A stretch of 64,000 nucleotides of DNA from Saprospiraceae bacterium (GTDB taxonomy: Bacteria; Bacteroidota; Bacteroidia; Chitinophagales; Saprospiraceae). Both the position numbers and the translations under genes were made by a program. Positions within the stretch are counted from its first letter, which is position 1. Each line of letters begins with the position of its first letter. The notes under the pieces are model-generated. The model was not told the DNA's origin. It ran no database searches and worked only from the letters and a program-made list of their open reading frames with translations. Location: the NCBI GenBank assembly GCA_013214355.1, contig JABSSL010000095.1:1-64000 (forward strand), read 5' to 3'. Of the stretch, positions 18,101 through 26,740 are shown piece by piece.

Positions 18101-18574
18101 TTTCACACCAATCGGGAAATCGCAAGCCTCCAGCAAATTATTTATCATCCCTTGCAGCCCCATGGCACGCCCATCATCCGGAGAATAGATTCTTGTAATT
18201 CCGTAGGCATGCAGCTCCTCAATCTCACTGGGCAGAATAGTGCCCCCTCCACCACCAAACAATTTGATATGGCCGGCGCCTTTCTCCTGCAAAAGATCAT
18301 AGGCATATTTGAAAAACTCCATGTGTCCGCCTTGGTAGGAGGTAATGGCAATACCTTGCACATCCTCTTGGATGGCGGCATTGACGATCTCATGCACTGG
18401 GCGATTGTGACCCAGATGGATGACTTCGGCTCCAGATCGTTGAATGATCCTGCGCATAATATTGATAGCAGCATCGTGTCCATCAAATAGGGATCCTGCG
18501 GTGAGAATGCGGATTTTATTCTTCGCCTGGTAGGGAGCTACTTTTTGCATAAAATGATCTTTTTGGTTGGGCAA
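15191..18574 (-). CDS. icmF: Fused isobutyryl-CoA mutase IcmF
   Basis: A 1127-residue fusion. Residues about 20-155 form the B12-binding domain ([11 protein letters not shown]). About 205-480 form a MeaB/ArgK-like G-protein chaperone with P-loop [12 protein letters not shown] and base-recognition NKFD. About 560-1110 form the mutase barrel. In the substrate pocket it has [10 protein letters not shown], where methylmalonyl-CoA mutase has a tyrosine in RGPYATMY; this is the IcmF hallmark and points to isobutyryl-CoA or n-butyryl-CoA rather than methylmalonyl-CoA. It uses adenosylcobalamin radical chemistry, with the G domain helping cofactor loading. It lies 41 bases downstream of the 3-hydroxyacyl-CoA dehydrogenase gene, linking it to branched-chain or short-chain acyl-CoA metabolism. 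Confidence 0.92.
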   Translation of the reverse strand: MPNQKDHFMQKVAPYQAKNKIRILTAGSLFDGHDAAINIMRRIIQRSGAEVIHLGHNRPVHEIVNAAIQEDVQGIAITSYQGGHMEFFKYAYDLLQEKGAGHIKLFGGGGGTILPSEIEELHAYGITRIYSPDDGRAMGLQGMINNLLEACDFPIGVKLNGEWKKTEKQHHGSIARVISAIENYPQDQDEPLQALIAKAEQKKIPILGITGTGGAGKSSLVDELVLRYLQEFPDDKIGIISVDPSKRKTGGALLGDRIRMNAIANERVYMRSIATRQVNLALSKHIGDALNVLKCANFDLIILETSGIGQSDSEIVDYADLSVYVMTPEYGAASQLEKIDMLDFADLVVLNKFDKRGAEDALRDVKKQYQRNHDLWDQPADNMPVYGTIASQFNDAGTNVLFEALVKKLFPKRFEEKANILKLSSKKIDIIPPSRVRYLSEITDTIRKYDAETEEQSELARKLFALKTTQETLGETSEELAGLMEEKAKDIEQDLNRETHQILEQWESKKAAYKADEFVYKVRNREIRVPTFTTSLSHNKIPRVVLPNFKDWGEIVRWSRQENVPGEFPYTSGVFPFKRKGEDPTRMFAGEGGPERTNKRFHYLSKDTPANRLSTAFDSVTLYGEDPDHRPDIYGKVGNSGVNISSLNDAKKLYSGFDLCDPKTSVSMTINGPAATICAFFMNAAIDQQCERYIVENKLEHLIEAKLKELYDDEGFPRPTYEGEIPEGNEGLGLKLLGLTGDQVLEPAVYEELKAKALQSVRGTVQADILKEDQAQNTCIFSTEFSLKLMGDVQAYFIEQKVRNFYSVSISGYHIAEAGANPISQLAFTLANGFTFVEYYLARGMHIDDFAPNLSFFFSNGIDPEYAVIGRVARRIWAKAMKYKYGANERSQKLKYHIQTSGRSLHAQEISFNDIRTTLQALYAIYDNCNSLHTNAYDEAITTPTEESVRRAVAIQMIINHELGLAKNENTLQGSFIIEELTALVEEAVMNEFDRITDRGGVLGAMETMYQRGKIQEESLHYEMLKHTGEYPIIGVNTFLSSEGSPTVTPKEVIRATTEEKEKQIENLQNLHAVKAESAEQALENLKDKALQNENVFAALMEAAKHCSLGQITNALYTVGGQYRRNM

Positions 18575-18615
18575 AGGAGGAATGCTTTCGGCTCCTCCAA
18601 ATTGGTACTATCGGG

Positions 18616-19503
18616 CTATTGAAATGTTGGCGAAACCACTAATTCCTTTGTACCGTGTGTATACGAGTAAAATCCTTCGCCTGATTTAACTCCTTTCTTT
18701 CCTGCGGTTACCATGTTTACCAATAGGGGACAAGGTGCGTATTTAGGGTTACCGAATCCTTCATATAGTACATTACAAATCGCCAAACAAACATCTAAAC
18801 CGATGAAATCAGCCAGTTGCAACGGACCCATTGGATGGGCCATCCCCAACTTCATAACCGTATCAATCTCAGTCACGCCAGCCACTCCTTCGAACAAAGT
18901 ATAAATGGCCTCGTTGATCATCGGAATCAAAATTCGATTAGAAACGAAACCTGGGTAGTCATTAACTTCCACGGGAACCTTACCTAGCTTTTGTGAAAGT
19001 TCCATGATCGTTTGTGTTACCTCATTAGAAGTAGAATAGCCTCTAATAACTTCAACCAATTTCATGATCGGGACTGGATTCATGAAGTGCATGCCGATCA
19101 CTTTCTCTGGGCGTTGCGTAGCAGCAGCGATCCGCGTCAAGGAGATGGAGGAGGTATTAGAAGCAAGAATAGCATTTTCGGGAGCTGCGCCATCGATTTG
19201 TTCGAAAATCTTGAGTTTGAGATCAATATTTTCAGTAGCAGCTTCTACAACCAGCTCCGCCTGACTCACGCCTTCTGCCAAATTGGTATAGGTTTGGATA
19301 TTGGAAAGCGTACTAGCCTTGTCTTCTTCCGAAATGCGTTCCTTTTTCAGCATCCGATCCAGGTTCTTGGTAATGGTGGCTATCGCCTTGTCTAAGGCAT
19401 CTTGAGAGATGTCTACCAAAGAGACTTGGAATCCTTTCATCGCGAAAACATGTGCTATGCCATTTCCCATGGTACCTGCACCGATCACCGTAACGTTTGT
19501 CAT
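18616..19503 (-). CDS. hbd: 3-hydroxybutyryl-CoA dehydrogenase
   Basis: A 295-residue NAD(P)-dependent enzyme. It begins MTNVTVIGAGTMGNGIAHVF, containing the GxGxMG dinucleotide fold. The C-terminal helical domain includes NDYPGFVSNRILIPMINEAI and HPMGPLQLADFIGLDV, typical of short 3-hydroxyacyl-CoA dehydrogenases. The catalytic His lies in GMHFMNPVPIMKLVE. The start at 19503 was preferred to an upstream ATG at 19554 because it directly precedes the Rossmann fold and the promoter and operators lie upstream. It heads a probable operon with icmF and the Crp/Fnr gene, divergent from a TetR gene. Butanoate or branched-chain acyl-CoA oxidation is the likely role. Confidence 0.9.
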   Translation of the reverse strand: MTNVTVIGAGTMGNGIAHVFAMKGFQVSLVDISQDALDKAIATITKNLDRMLKKERISEEDKASTLSNIQTYTNLAEGVSQAELVVEAATENIDLKLKIFEQIDGAAPENAILASNTSSISLTRIAAATQRPEKVIGMHFMNPVPIMKLVEVIRGYSTSNEVTQTIMELSQKLGKVPVEVNDYPGFVSNRILIPMINEAIYTLFEGVAGVTEIDTVMKLGMAHPMGPLQLADFIGLDVCLAICNVLYEGFGNPKYAPCPLLVNMVTAGKKGVKSGEGFYSYTHGTKELVVSPTFQ

Positions 19504-19551
19504 GTATGATTTTGGTTTTATTACTTCAACAGTATAACAACTAAGATGGCG

Positions 19552-19639
19552 CAAAGATAAGGCAAAAAAGCAAAAATTAGTCGTGTGCGACTAAATAAAT
19601 GAAAAAACTAGTTTTTTGCGACTAAAGTTGTTAGTTTTG
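19552..19639. promoter_or_regulatory. hbd/TetR divergent promoter with two operator copies
   Basis: A perfect palindrome TTAGTCG-TGTG-CGACTAA lies at 19577-19594. A second copy with a decayed left half, CTAGTTTTTTGCGACTAAA, starts at 19609, 31 bases on. A -7 element for hbd on the minus strand is TATCTTTG (complement of 19552-19559), and TAGTTTTG (19632-19639) suits the TetR gene. The first operator sits near the -33 region of hbd and the second near that of the TetR gene, so one repressor could control both. Confidence 0.65.
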
Positions 19640-19672
19640 TCCAATCAGCGTAGGTGGAAAGACAATTCAGGC

Positions 19673-20335
19673 ATGAAGAAAAGTACCAAGGAAAGAATAA
19701 TAGAGAAAGCGGTTGAGCTATTCAATAAGCAGGGATATGCAAATGTGTCTTTGCAAGATCTAGCCAATGAGATGGGGATGAGTCGGGGCAACTTGGCCTA
19801 CCACTTCAGTGAGAAGGACCTCTTATTGAAGAGTATTGTGGATCAAGTTTGGGAGCGAATGGCCGAAGAAAGCCAGAAGCGCCGAAATTTTCCATCTTTC
19901 CAAAATGTGCATAATGAAGTCAAGCTCTATCACGCCCTCCATCTTGAATATAGTTTCATCTTCGGCGATCTACGAGTGCTGAAGCACCCCATCCTACGCC
20001 AGCAATTTAAAGCCTCCAGCCTACAGAGTATCAAGGATAATGAAGAAGCCATTGCCTACGGCATCCAGATCGGGAGTATGAAAGCCGAACCTTTCCCAGG
20101 CATCTACTACAACCTCGCCTTGATTATTTGGATGCTTTCTATTTTCTGGATTCCGCAGCAAAGTATCCGAGAAGAAGAGATCACTCAAGACCCCACTAAA
20201 GCTGTTTGGACATTAATGCTACCTTATCTTACAGAAAAGGGCATTCACTCCTTCAAGAAGGTCTTCGGGGAGGACTACTTCGATAGCTTGGGCGCACCCT
20301 TCCGGGTGAATCTAGATCATCTCGAGATCTTCTGA
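19673..20335 (+). CDS. TetR-family regulator of the acyl-CoA operon
   Basis: A 220-residue protein with an N-terminal TetR HTH (KERIIEKAVELFNKQGYANV, then LQDLANEMGMSRGNLAYHF) and a helical ligand-binding region. The ATG at 19673 immediately precedes the HTH and follows the operator region, so it is preferred to an upstream in-frame start at 19616. It is divergent from hbd-icmF. Because TetR genes usually regulate the divergent neighbour and the promoter holds a matching palindrome, a repressor of acyl-CoA degradation responsive to an acyl-CoA is inferred. Confidence 0.85.
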   Translation: MKKSTKERIIEKAVELFNKQGYANVSLQDLANEMGMSRGNLAYHFSEKDLLLKSIVDQVWERMAEESQKRRNFPSFQNVHNEVKLYHALHLEYSFIFGDLRVLKHPILRQQFKASSLQSIKDNEEAIAYGIQIGSMKAEPFPGIYYNLALIIWMLSIFWIPQQSIREEEITQDPTKAVWTLMLPYLTEKGIHSFKKVFGEDYFDSLGAPFRVNLDHLEIF

Positions 20336-20352
20336 CTCACCCGGTGGCTAAG

Positions 20353-20931
20353 TCATTCGGTGAACCTTAGGCCTAATTCGTAGGCTAACGGTTTATTACA
20401 GAGCCCTTCAGCCTCGGGTAAGGTATATTCCACAGCAGAGGAAAAGGGCCAATCAGCCGGATGAGATACCATTTCTGCCTTCACCGGATTGTAGTGGATG
20501 TAATTAAAGCAGATATGGTTATAGGTTGCCTCGGTAAAGAAGGCTTCTCTTTCCACGGTGACAATTTCGTCGATGAAGCCTCCCTTGGCTTTTGTTCTTG
20601 AACGGAATAAAGATCCTGACCAGTTCAACTCCTTATTGATTCCCCGAGTGTAAGATCTAAGCAGTATTCCGATCGAATCGTTAAGTGAAAGAACTTGATT
20701 CCCTTTTTCTCTTTGAGAAACCAGACTTTTGGGAAGTTCGAGATATTGGACATGAAAAAGCCAATGGAAGTGATTGGGCATGAGGCACCAACATAAAAGG
20801 TCTCCATAAGGGAGAAGATGTTGCCGCATTTTTCGGATAAAGTATTCATAATGGCCGTCGCGCAGGAAGATACGCCTACCATTATTACCTTGGTTGTAGA
20901 TGTGATATACACCACCTTGTTCAAAGTGCAT
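20353..20931 (-). CDS. REP-associated tyrosine transposase (Y1/RAYT-like)
   Basis: A 192-residue single-domain HUH endonuclease. It shows the N-terminal GGVYHIYNQGNNGRRIF, the metal-binding PNHFHWLF (HxH) motif, and a candidate nucleophilic Tyr in the helix around YNHICFNYIHYNPVKAEMV. This is the IS200-like Y1 form domesticated in RAYTs, which act on single-stranded palindromic repeats. The reading frame is intact. Just upstream of its start is a 36-base direct repeat pair and a 23-base inverted repeat (20989-21252), possible substrates. No second IS gene is present. It could be an active element or a domesticated one. Confidence 0.85.
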   Translation of the reverse strand: MHFEQGGVYHIYNQGNNGRRIFLRDGHYEYFIRKMRQHLLPYGDLLCWCLMPNHFHWLFHVQYLELPKSLVSQREKGNQVLSLNDSIGILLRSYTRGINKELNWSGSLFRSRTKAKGGFIDEIVTVEREAFFTEATYNHICFNYIHYNPVKAEMVSHPADWPFSSAVEYTLPEAEGLCNKPLAYELGLRFTE

Positions 20932-20988
20932 GAGCGCGTTGATTAAATGTTTTAGAGAGCAATATTCCTTTTAAAGATAGGAAAAATA

Positions 20989-21024
20989 ATCATACAACAC
21001 TCACCTGCTCAGTAACTCAGCGCT
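20989..21024. repeat. Direct repeat copy 1 near the RAYT gene
   Basis: This 36-base copy begins ATCATACAACACTCACC and matches 21217-21252 at 34 of 36 positions in the same orientation, 228 bases apart. Copy 2 runs over the stop codon of the aminotransferase gene, so this one may be a duplicate of that gene end made when the intervening segment arrived. Confidence 0.8.
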
Positions 21025-21067
21025 CGAACCCCGCTCAACGATTTCCAACCTGACAATTCCTAAGTTC

Positions 21068-21208
21068 CTATACATCCAAATAAATAGGAACTGCTCTTAA
21101 AACCTTCCTAATAGCTGAATGCCTTTGGTGGCAAGCCTTTTGGCGGCTCCTTTTGAGGTATTGTAATGGCTATAATTAGAATTAATTCCTAATTATTTAG
21201 ATGTATAG
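21068..21208. repeat. Long inverted repeat between the direct repeats
   Basis: Arms at 21068-21090 (CTATACATCCAAATAAATAG...) and 21186-21208 pair at 21 of 23 positions. The 95-base interior has a doubled GCCTTTGGTGGC / CCTTTTGGCGGC motif. Together with the flanking 36-base direct repeats and the adjacent RAYT gene this resembles a REP/BIME-type palindrome or a small non-autonomous element. The 313-base gap 20932-21244 otherwise holds nothing recognised. Confidence 0.7.
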
Positions 21209-21216
21209 AGAAAAGG

Positions 21217-21252
21217 ATCATACAACACTCACCCGCTCAGTAACTCACCGCT
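21217..21252. repeat. Direct repeat copy 2, overlapping the gabT-like stop
   Basis: Second copy of the 36-base repeat (two mismatches to 20989-21024). Its last 8 bases lie inside the aminotransferase gene, including the stop codon at 21245-21247. Confidence 0.8.
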
Positions 21253-22525
21253 TCAGTGAGCGAAGCCCCGCCGCAAAGACCCCCCAAGCCTCCTCTACCT
21301 GCTCCTCACTCACCACCAAGGGTGGAATCCATCGCAATACATTCTTGTAGGTACCACAGGCTAGCAACAAAAGCCGCTGCTGCAAACAATGCTGTAGCAC
21401 CTCACCCGCAATTTCTGGGGCGGGCTGGCCATCGGGGTGGGTGAACTCTACCGCCACCATCAAGCCCTTGCCTCTGACGTCCCCGATGACGGGGTGCGTG
21501 GCTTGTAATTGGCGGAGTCCTTTCATGAGCTGCTGGCCACGGGCGGCGGCATTTTCCACCAAGCCCTCTTCCAATAACACGTCGATTGTGGCACATGCGG
21601 CGGCTCCAGCGATAGCACTTCCTCCCCCATAAGTGCCGCCGTGGGTGCCCGGTGTCCAGCGATCCATCAGGTCGGCGCTGGCGGCGATGCCTGAGATCGG
21701 AAGGCCGCTACCAAGGCCTTTTGCCATGACAAGGATATCTGGGAGTACCTCAGCGTGCTCATAGCAGAAGAATTTGCCGGTTCTACCAAAGCCGCTTTGG
21801 ACTTCGTCGATGATGAGTAGGATGCCGTGTTGGTCACAGATTTCTCTCAGCGCTCTCAGGAAGGGGGCGGGAGCAGGGACATAGCCGCCTTCTCCCAGTA
21901 TGGGTTCGATAATGATGGCCGCAGTTTCATCCGGTGCGGTTTGGCCATGGAGGATCAGGTCCAGTTGCTTCAGGCAGAACTCAGTCGTAGTGGCATCATC
22001 CCAGCCATAGTAATAGCTGTAGGGGAATGGAGCGACGAATATCCCGGACGGAAGGGGCTGATATTTGTGTCGATATACGGTTTTGGAGGTGGTCATGGCC
22101 ATGGCGAGGTGGGTACGGCCATGGAAACTTCCTTGGAAGACGATCACATGCTGACGACCCGTCGCTGCTTTGGCGAGTTTCACGCAAGCCTCGGTGGCTT
22201 CCGCTCCGCTATTGGCAAAGAAGAAACGATCGATGGAAGGCGGAGTGATAGCATTGAGCTTTTCTGCTAAACGAATGGAGGTGGGAGGGATGACACAGTT
22301 CATTTGACCGAAGAGCAGCTGGCTGGCCTGCTCCTGGATGGCTTTAACCACTCTAGGGTGACAATGCCCCGTGTTGATGACTCCGATACCAGAAGTGAAA
22401 TCTGTATATCGATTACCTTCTTCATCATATAGATAAACGCCTTCTCCTTTTACCGGCTGTAGTTGCGTAAGGTGCGTCCAGACTGGCGCTAATAGTTCTG
22501 TTGAGTTGAGAATATTCGTCTGCAT
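21245..22525 (-). CDS. gabT: Class III aminotransferase, 4-aminobutyrate type
   Basis: A 426-residue PLP enzyme. It has INTGHCHPRVVKAIQEQ, FFFANSGAEATEACVKLA (phosphate-binding), FQGSFHGRT, the LIIDEVQSGFGRTG segment with PLP-contacting Asp, and the Schiff-base Lys in LVMAKGLGSGLPISG. These are the class III features of GABA and acetylornithine aminotransferases, and length is normal. It is the last gene of a five-gene minus-strand run (Lrp, amidohydrolase, serine hydrolase, aldehyde dehydrogenase, this), 23 bases after the dehydrogenase. It probably turns GABA into succinate semialdehyde. The 3' third has visibly higher GC than the rest. Acetylornithine or another omega-amino acid remains possible. 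Confidence 0.8.
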   Translation of the reverse strand: MQTNILNSTELLAPVWTHLTQLQPVKGEGVYLYDEEGNRYTDFTSGIGVINTGHCHPRVVKAIQEQASQLLFGQMNCVIPPTSIRLAEKLNAITPPSIDRFFFANSGAEATEACVKLAKAATGRQHVIVFQGSFHGRTHLAMAMTTSKTVYRHKYQPLPSGIFVAPFPYSYYYGWDDATTTEFCLKQLDLILHGQTAPDETAAIIIEPILGEGGYVPAPAPFLRALREICDQHGILLIIDEVQSGFGRTGKFFCYEHAEVLPDILVMAKGLGSGLPISGIAASADLMDRWTPGTHGGTYGGGSAIAGAAACATIDVLLEEGLVENAAARGQQLMKGLRQLQATHPVIGDVRGKGLMVAVEFTHPDGQPAPEIAGEVLQHCLQQRLLLLACGTYKNVLRWIPPLVVSEEQVEEAWGVFAAGLRSLKR

Positions 22526-22548
22526 GGATGTCGAATAAGTTGGTTTTT

Positions 22549-24045
22549 CTATTTAAGGTTAACCCAAACGGATTTTTCTTGGGTATACAAATCAATAGCA
22601 CTCTTACCCATTTCAGCGCCGATACCACTTTCCTTATGTCCTCCGAAGGGTACCGCTGGATCAAATAGGTCATAGCCATTAATCCATATTGTACCGGCCT
22701 GCGTGGCTTGTGCAAATCGATGCGCTTTTGAAATGTCCTTAGTCCAGACCGCGGCAGCTAAACCATAACGCGTGTTATTGGCTCTCCTGATGGCCTCTTC
22801 AGCTTCCTCAAAGGCTGATACGACAACTACCGGCCCAAAGATTTCCTCTTGTACAATTTGAAGATCATCATTGCTGTGTCCAAAAATGGTGGGATTCAAG
22901 AAGTAGCCTTCACCTAAATCACCCCCACATCTTTCTCCACCGGTGATGAGTTTAGCGCCTTCTTTCTGTCCAAGCTGGATGTAGTGCAGGACTCGATCTA
23001 ATTGTTTTTGACTAACTACTGGCCCTAGATCCGGATTGTTTAAGCCATTACCAATGCTTAGCTGTTCAGCTTGCTCCTTGAGTCTTCCAAGAAACTCATC
23101 ATAAATGGAACGTTCTACATATAAGCGTGAGCCCAAGGTACATTCCTGTCCCGTATTGTAGAAGCTTGACCAAATAGCAGATTGACTCACAGCTTTCAGA
23201 TCTGCATCGGCGAAAATCACATTGGGTGACTTCCCGCCTAACTCTAGACTAACTTTTTTCAAATTGCTATTAGCCGCAGCGGACATGATTTTTCTACCTA
23301 CAACAGTGGAGCCTGTAAAACTCACTTTATCGATGTCCATATGTTGCGTGATCGCTTCCCCCGTTGGTAGGCCCGGGCCAGTCACAACATTGACTACACC
23401 TTCTGGGAAACCAGCTTCTTGAATGAGGTTGCAGAGGTATAGAGCTGTTAGGGGTGTTTGTTCGGCGGGTTTCAGTACGCAGCAATTTCCGCAGGCTAGG
23501 GCCGGAGCCAATTTCCAGGCGGCCATCATCAAAGGGAAATTCCAGGGTACGATGAGACCAACTACGCCGAGTGGCTCTCGGAGCGTGTAGACTAGTTTAC
23601 TGCCATCTACAGGAATGGTTGACCCTTCAATCTTGGTGGCCCAACCGGCATAATAGCGGAAATGATTGATAGCTCCTAGTACATCGTATTTAGCTTTATT
23701 TAATGGCTTGCCATTATCTAAGGTCTCCAATTCCATGAGGATCTGTAGATCTCGCTGCATCAGGTCAGCTAGCTTATGAATGAGCTCACTTCTCTTGGCA
23801 GGTTTGACTTTCGGATACCAATGATTTTGAAAGGCTTGGCGAGCCGAAGCTACGGCCTGATCCACATCAGGCGTAGTGGCTAAAGGGGTTTCGGCTAAGG
23901 TTTCCCCGTTGGCTGGATTCACGCTAGGGAAGTACTTCCCTTCTTTGGGATTTACCCAATCTCCTCCAATGAAAAGCTGTTGGGGTTTGGCTAAAAAAGC
24001 CAGGGTCTTTTCCTGCAATTGAATGCCAGTAGGTAGTTGAATCAT
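22549..24045 (-). CDS. NAD-dependent aldehyde dehydrogenase
   Basis: A 498-residue aldehyde dehydrogenase of the classical superfamily. Visible motifs are VPWNFPLMMAAWKLAPALA (cofactor and catalytic Asn region), FTGSTVVGRKI, the general-base Glu in SLELGGKSPN, the nucleophile in NTGQECTLGSRLYVE, and EEIFGPVVVV. Length and motifs fit the betaine or gamma-aminobutyraldehyde dehydrogenase group (PuuC/KauB-like). It is flanked by the GABA-type aminotransferase and a serine hydrolase in one run of genes. Given the nearby SpuC-like aminotransferase and agmatine deiminase, oxidation of 4-aminobutyraldehyde to GABA is a reasonable inference. Confidence 0.85.
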   Translation of the reverse strand: MIQLPTGIQLQEKTLAFLAKPQQLFIGGDWVNPKEGKYFPSVNPANGETLAETPLATTPDVDQAVASARQAFQNHWYPKVKPAKRSELIHKLADLMQRDLQILMELETLDNGKPLNKAKYDVLGAINHFRYYAGWATKIEGSTIPVDGSKLVYTLREPLGVVGLIVPWNFPLMMAAWKLAPALACGNCCVLKPAEQTPLTALYLCNLIQEAGFPEGVVNVVTGPGLPTGEAITQHMDIDKVSFTGSTVVGRKIMSAAANSNLKKVSLELGGKSPNVIFADADLKAVSQSAIWSSFYNTGQECTLGSRLYVERSIYDEFLGRLKEQAEQLSIGNGLNNPDLGPVVSQKQLDRVLHYIQLGQKEGAKLITGGERCGGDLGEGYFLNPTIFGHSNDDLQIVQEEIFGPVVVVSAFEEAEEAIRRANNTRYGLAAAVWTKDISKAHRFAQATQAGTIWINGYDLFDPAVPFGGHKESGIGAEMGKSAIDLYTQEKSVWVNLK

Positions 24046-24051
24046 AGTAGT

Positions 24052-24951
24052 TTATTGAACGACGTAGTCATAAATGATTTTTGAGACATCGGCCATCTTA
24101 GCCGTTCCTGCATCAAAGTCTCCGAGTTCTCTAGATAGGAGCACCAATACGTACTTCCTACCATCAGGTAGAAATACGATGCCAGAATCATGATGTACTC
24201 CCGTAATTACACCCGTTTTGTGCGCTACTTTGACGCCTTCTGGTAGATGCGCTGGAATGATCTCGTTGAATTTTTGATCAAATAGTATATCAATCATTTC
24301 ATTTGAGGCTTGGGCACTTACGACTTCTTCTAGAGCCAGTTTTTCGTAAATGGCCATTAGATCGTATGCAGTTGTAGAATTACTTAGACCTTGTTCGTAG
24401 GCCTTAATATCTTCAACGCCTCGCAGTACCTGAATGTCCGGTGCGCCTAGTTCCCGCATGGTCTGGGTAACTTTTTTGGCGTCTACTAATTCAATTAGAA
24501 TATTGGTGGCGAGATTACTGCTGTAAATGATCATATCGTAAGCCAAGTCTGCGATAGTACTTTTGGAACCAATGGCTTTATACAGTTTTCCTTCACTATC
24601 ATCATCGATACTCATGGAATAAGGACTTCCATCTACAATACTTTTAAACTCATTCTTGATTTCGATGGAGTCCGTGAGCTTGAATTTGCCAGCAACAGCT
24701 TGTTTGTACAATTCAATCATAACAGGCGTTTTCATAGTGCTGGCTGCGTGAAAAGAATCTCTTGCACTAATTAAGATTTCCTCTCCAGTTGATAAGTTTT
24801 TGAAGGCAACGCCAAAAATGCCATCCACTTTTGCCAACTCTTCTTTGATGTCTTGTTCTAGAACTTCTAGAGGAGATGGTGATGTGCAGTTGTGCAAAAG
24901 CAGGCACAGGGAAAGAAGTAGTAAGGTATTTAGGTGCAAATATTTCATCAT
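24052..24951 (-). CDS. Class A beta-lactamase-like serine hydrolase lipoprotein
   Basis: A 299-residue exported protein with lipoprotein signal LLLSLCLLLHNCTSP. It has the penicillin-binding-fold motifs: active-site STMK (in AASTMKTPVM), SSN (in IYSSNLATNIL) and KTG (in AHKTGVITGVHHDSG). Thus Ser, Lys and the triad loop are in place. Class A beta-lactamases and related D-Ala peptidases share these. An omega-loop Glu is not clear, so true beta-lactam hydrolysis is uncertain. Its place inside a nitrogen-catabolic operon (6 bases before the dehydrogenase) is odd, and it might instead hydrolyse a peptide or amide. Confidence 0.8.
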   Translation of the reverse strand: MMKYLHLNTLLLLSLCLLLHNCTSPSPLEVLEQDIKEELAKVDGIFGVAFKNLSTGEEILISARDSFHAASTMKTPVMIELYKQAVAGKFKLTDSIEIKNEFKSIVDGSPYSMSIDDDSEGKLYKAIGSKSTIADLAYDMIIYSSNLATNILIELVDAKKVTQTMRELGAPDIQVLRGVEDIKAYEQGLSNSTTAYDLMAIYEKLALEEVVSAQASNEMIDILFDQKFNEIIPAHLPEGVKVAHKTGVITGVHHDSGIVFLPDGRKYVLVLLSRELGDFDAGTAKMADVSKIIYDYVVQ

Positions 24952-24988
24952 GTTTTAGTTTGTCGAATAAGAAGGTTATTTATGATTG

Positions 24989-26221
24989 CTATTCCACTTG
25001 CTCGGCCATAGAAAGCGTGGCATGCAATAGTACATTGGTGCCGGCCTCAACATCCGCCGGATAGGCTTTTTCCAGCTCATTATGACTTAGTCCATCTTCG
25101 CAAGGAATAAAGATCATTGAAGTTGGAGCATATCCTGCCAGATAAACGGCATCATGTCCTGCCCCGCTCACCATCTGCATGGCGGGGATTTGCAAGTTAT
25201 CCACCGCTTGTTGCACGGCTGCAATACAGTTTTTATCAAAGGCAACGGGCGGCGAATACCAGATGTCCTCGAGCTCAAATTGTACTGTCGTAAGTTGTGA
25301 AACTGTAGCAATTATTGTCTTTAGGTCTCGATCCATTTGCTCCATGATATCCGCATCAGGATGTCTCAAATCCAAAGAAATTTTCAATTGGCCAGGAACC
25401 GTGTTCTTCACGCCTGGGCTAGCGTCCAAGTATCCGATTGTTACTCTCGCATGTGGGGTATAGGTCTCTGCCAATTGATAAACTTGCTGTAGTAAAGGAA
25501 TAGCGGCTTTGACAGGATCTACTCGAAAGGACATGGGCGAGGGGCCAGCATGTGTCTCTTTTCCCGTAAGGATGAGATCGTACCAATGAATACCCTGGAC
25601 TCCGGTCACTACACCCACTGATTTTCCCTCAGCTTCCAGAATTGGCCCTTGTTCTATGTGTACTTCAAAGGTAGCCTGGTAAGCACGCTGGCCTAAAGGA
25701 GCCGTTCCTTTGTAGCCAATTTTCTCTAACTCCTCCCCTAAGGTTCGTCCTTCCTTGTCCGTGCGGCTGTAGGCATAATCTAGTGTAAAGGTTCCTGCAA
25801 AAACGCCCGATCCAATCATGGCAGGAGCAAATCTGGCGCCCTCTTCATTGGTCCAAGAAACGATTTCTATTGGATGCTTGGTTTTTATGCGATGATCGTT
25901 GAGGCATTCGATCACTTCCAGTCCTGCCAAGACTCCATATACCCCATCAAACTTTCCACCCGTTGGTTGGCTATCAAGATGACTGCCAATCATCACAGCG
26001 GGGAGATCCGGATCGGTCCCAGCTCTTCGTGCGAAGATGTTACCCATGGGGTCAACTTCGATAGTGCAGCCAGCTGCCTCACACCATTCAATGAAGAGAT
26101 CACGCCCACGTTTATCTTCCGGGCTTAAAGCCACCCGACAGACTCCTCCTTTTGGCGTTCTACCAATCTCTGCCATGGTCATGAGTCTATTCCACAAGCG
26201 ATTTTGATCGATCTTTAACAT
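24989..26221 (-). CDS. M20-family N-carbamoyl amidohydrolase (AllC/HyuC-like)
   Basis: A 410-residue zinc-dependent amidohydrolase. The metal ligands and base can be placed: IGSHLDSQPTGGKFDGVYG (His and Asp), SWTNEEGARFAPAMIGSG (Glu-Glu), FEVHIEQGPILEAEG (His) and SGAGHDAVYLAG (final His region). This pattern defines allantoate amidohydrolase, beta-ureidopropionase and N-carbamoyl-L-amino-acid hydrolase. It begins 3 bases after the Lrp gene. In this setting it may remove the carbamoyl group from N-carbamoylputrescine or an N-carbamoyl amino acid; the first would be unusual because AguB is a nitrilase-type enzyme. Family is sure, substrate is not. Confidence 0.85.
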   Translation of the reverse strand: MLKIDQNRLWNRLMTMAEIGRTPKGGVCRVALSPEDKRGRDLFIEWCEAAGCTIEVDPMGNIFARRAGTDPDLPAVMIGSHLDSQPTGGKFDGVYGVLAGLEVIECLNDHRIKTKHPIEIVSWTNEEGARFAPAMIGSGVFAGTFTLDYAYSRTDKEGRTLGEELEKIGYKGTAPLGQRAYQATFEVHIEQGPILEAEGKSVGVVTGVQGIHWYDLILTGKETHAGPSPMSFRVDPVKAAIPLLQQVYQLAETYTPHARVTIGYLDASPGVKNTVPGQLKISLDLRHPDADIMEQMDRDLKTIIATVSQLTTVQFELEDIWYSPPVAFDKNCIAAVQQAVDNLQIPAMQMVSGAGHDAVYLAGYAPTSMIFIPCEDGLSHNELEKAYPADVEAGTNVLLHATLSMAEQVE

Positions 26222-26224
26222 GTA

Positions 26225-26740
26225 CTATACTTGAACTTTAGCAGAATGGCCTTGCTCATTGATCTGGGTGCGGGGCTGACTGATATTATGGGCTGCCCAT
26301 TTCAAGACTTCGAAATAGATCGTCGTGTTCGTCTCATATACCCCTTTGATCGGATGTATCTTCTGGTGCATCACATCCAAGAGTTGCCGGTTATCTTTAC
26401 AGAGCAGATTGATCTCCAGATCGTATTGCCCGGAAGTAATGGCGAGAAAGGTTACCTCTGGAACTTTAGCAAGGGCTTCGGCTACGGTCCGGATCAATTC
26501 CGTAGGTTTTACTTCGATCGTAACTCGAGCGTAGGCGTTGAAACCCGCTTTTACGGGATCCGCCCAGCCGACGATGTGAAGAATATTATCCTCTACTAAT
26601 TTGTGATACCGATTTCGAATGGTACCAACTGATACCTTCAATTCCTCCGCTAATTCGGTGAATGATCGCCGCCCATCCTCTTGCAGATGGTACAGTATAG
26701 ACCAATCTAGTTGATCCAGCGTGGTGTCTGATGCTTGCAT
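26225..26740 (-). CDS. Lrp/AsnC-family transcriptional regulator
   Basis: A 171-residue protein with an N-terminal winged HTH (TLDQLDWSILYHLQEDGRRS, then LAEELKVSVGTIRNRYHKL) and a C-terminal ACT-like RAM domain (about 75-150, with FLAITSGQYDLEINLLCKD). It heads the minus-strand run with the amidohydrolase, serine hydrolase, dehydrogenase and GABA-type aminotransferase. It faces the plus-strand SpuC/agmatine deiminase run across 293 bases. Lrp proteins sense amino acids or related nitrogen compounds, so it is the natural regulator of both runs. No operator was identified with confidence. Confidence 0.85.
   Translation of the reverse strand: MQASDTTLDQLDWSILYHLQEDGRRSFTELAEELKVSVGTIRNRYHKLVEDNILHIVGWADPVKAGFNAYARVTIEVKPTELIRTVAEALAKVPEVTFLAITSGQYDLEINLLCKDNRQLLDVMHQKIHPIKGVYETNTTIYFEVLKWAAHNISQPRTQINEQGHSAKVQV

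Noticed and set aside
2144-21175. CTTTTGGCGG shared by the flank of element A and the interior of the inverted repeat near the RAYT gene
   Set aside because: A ten-base match is too short to claim relatedness.
20932-21252. CRISPR-like repeat pair
   Set aside because: Only two copies 228 bases apart with unequal content; the setting is a RAYT-related element, not a CRISPR array.
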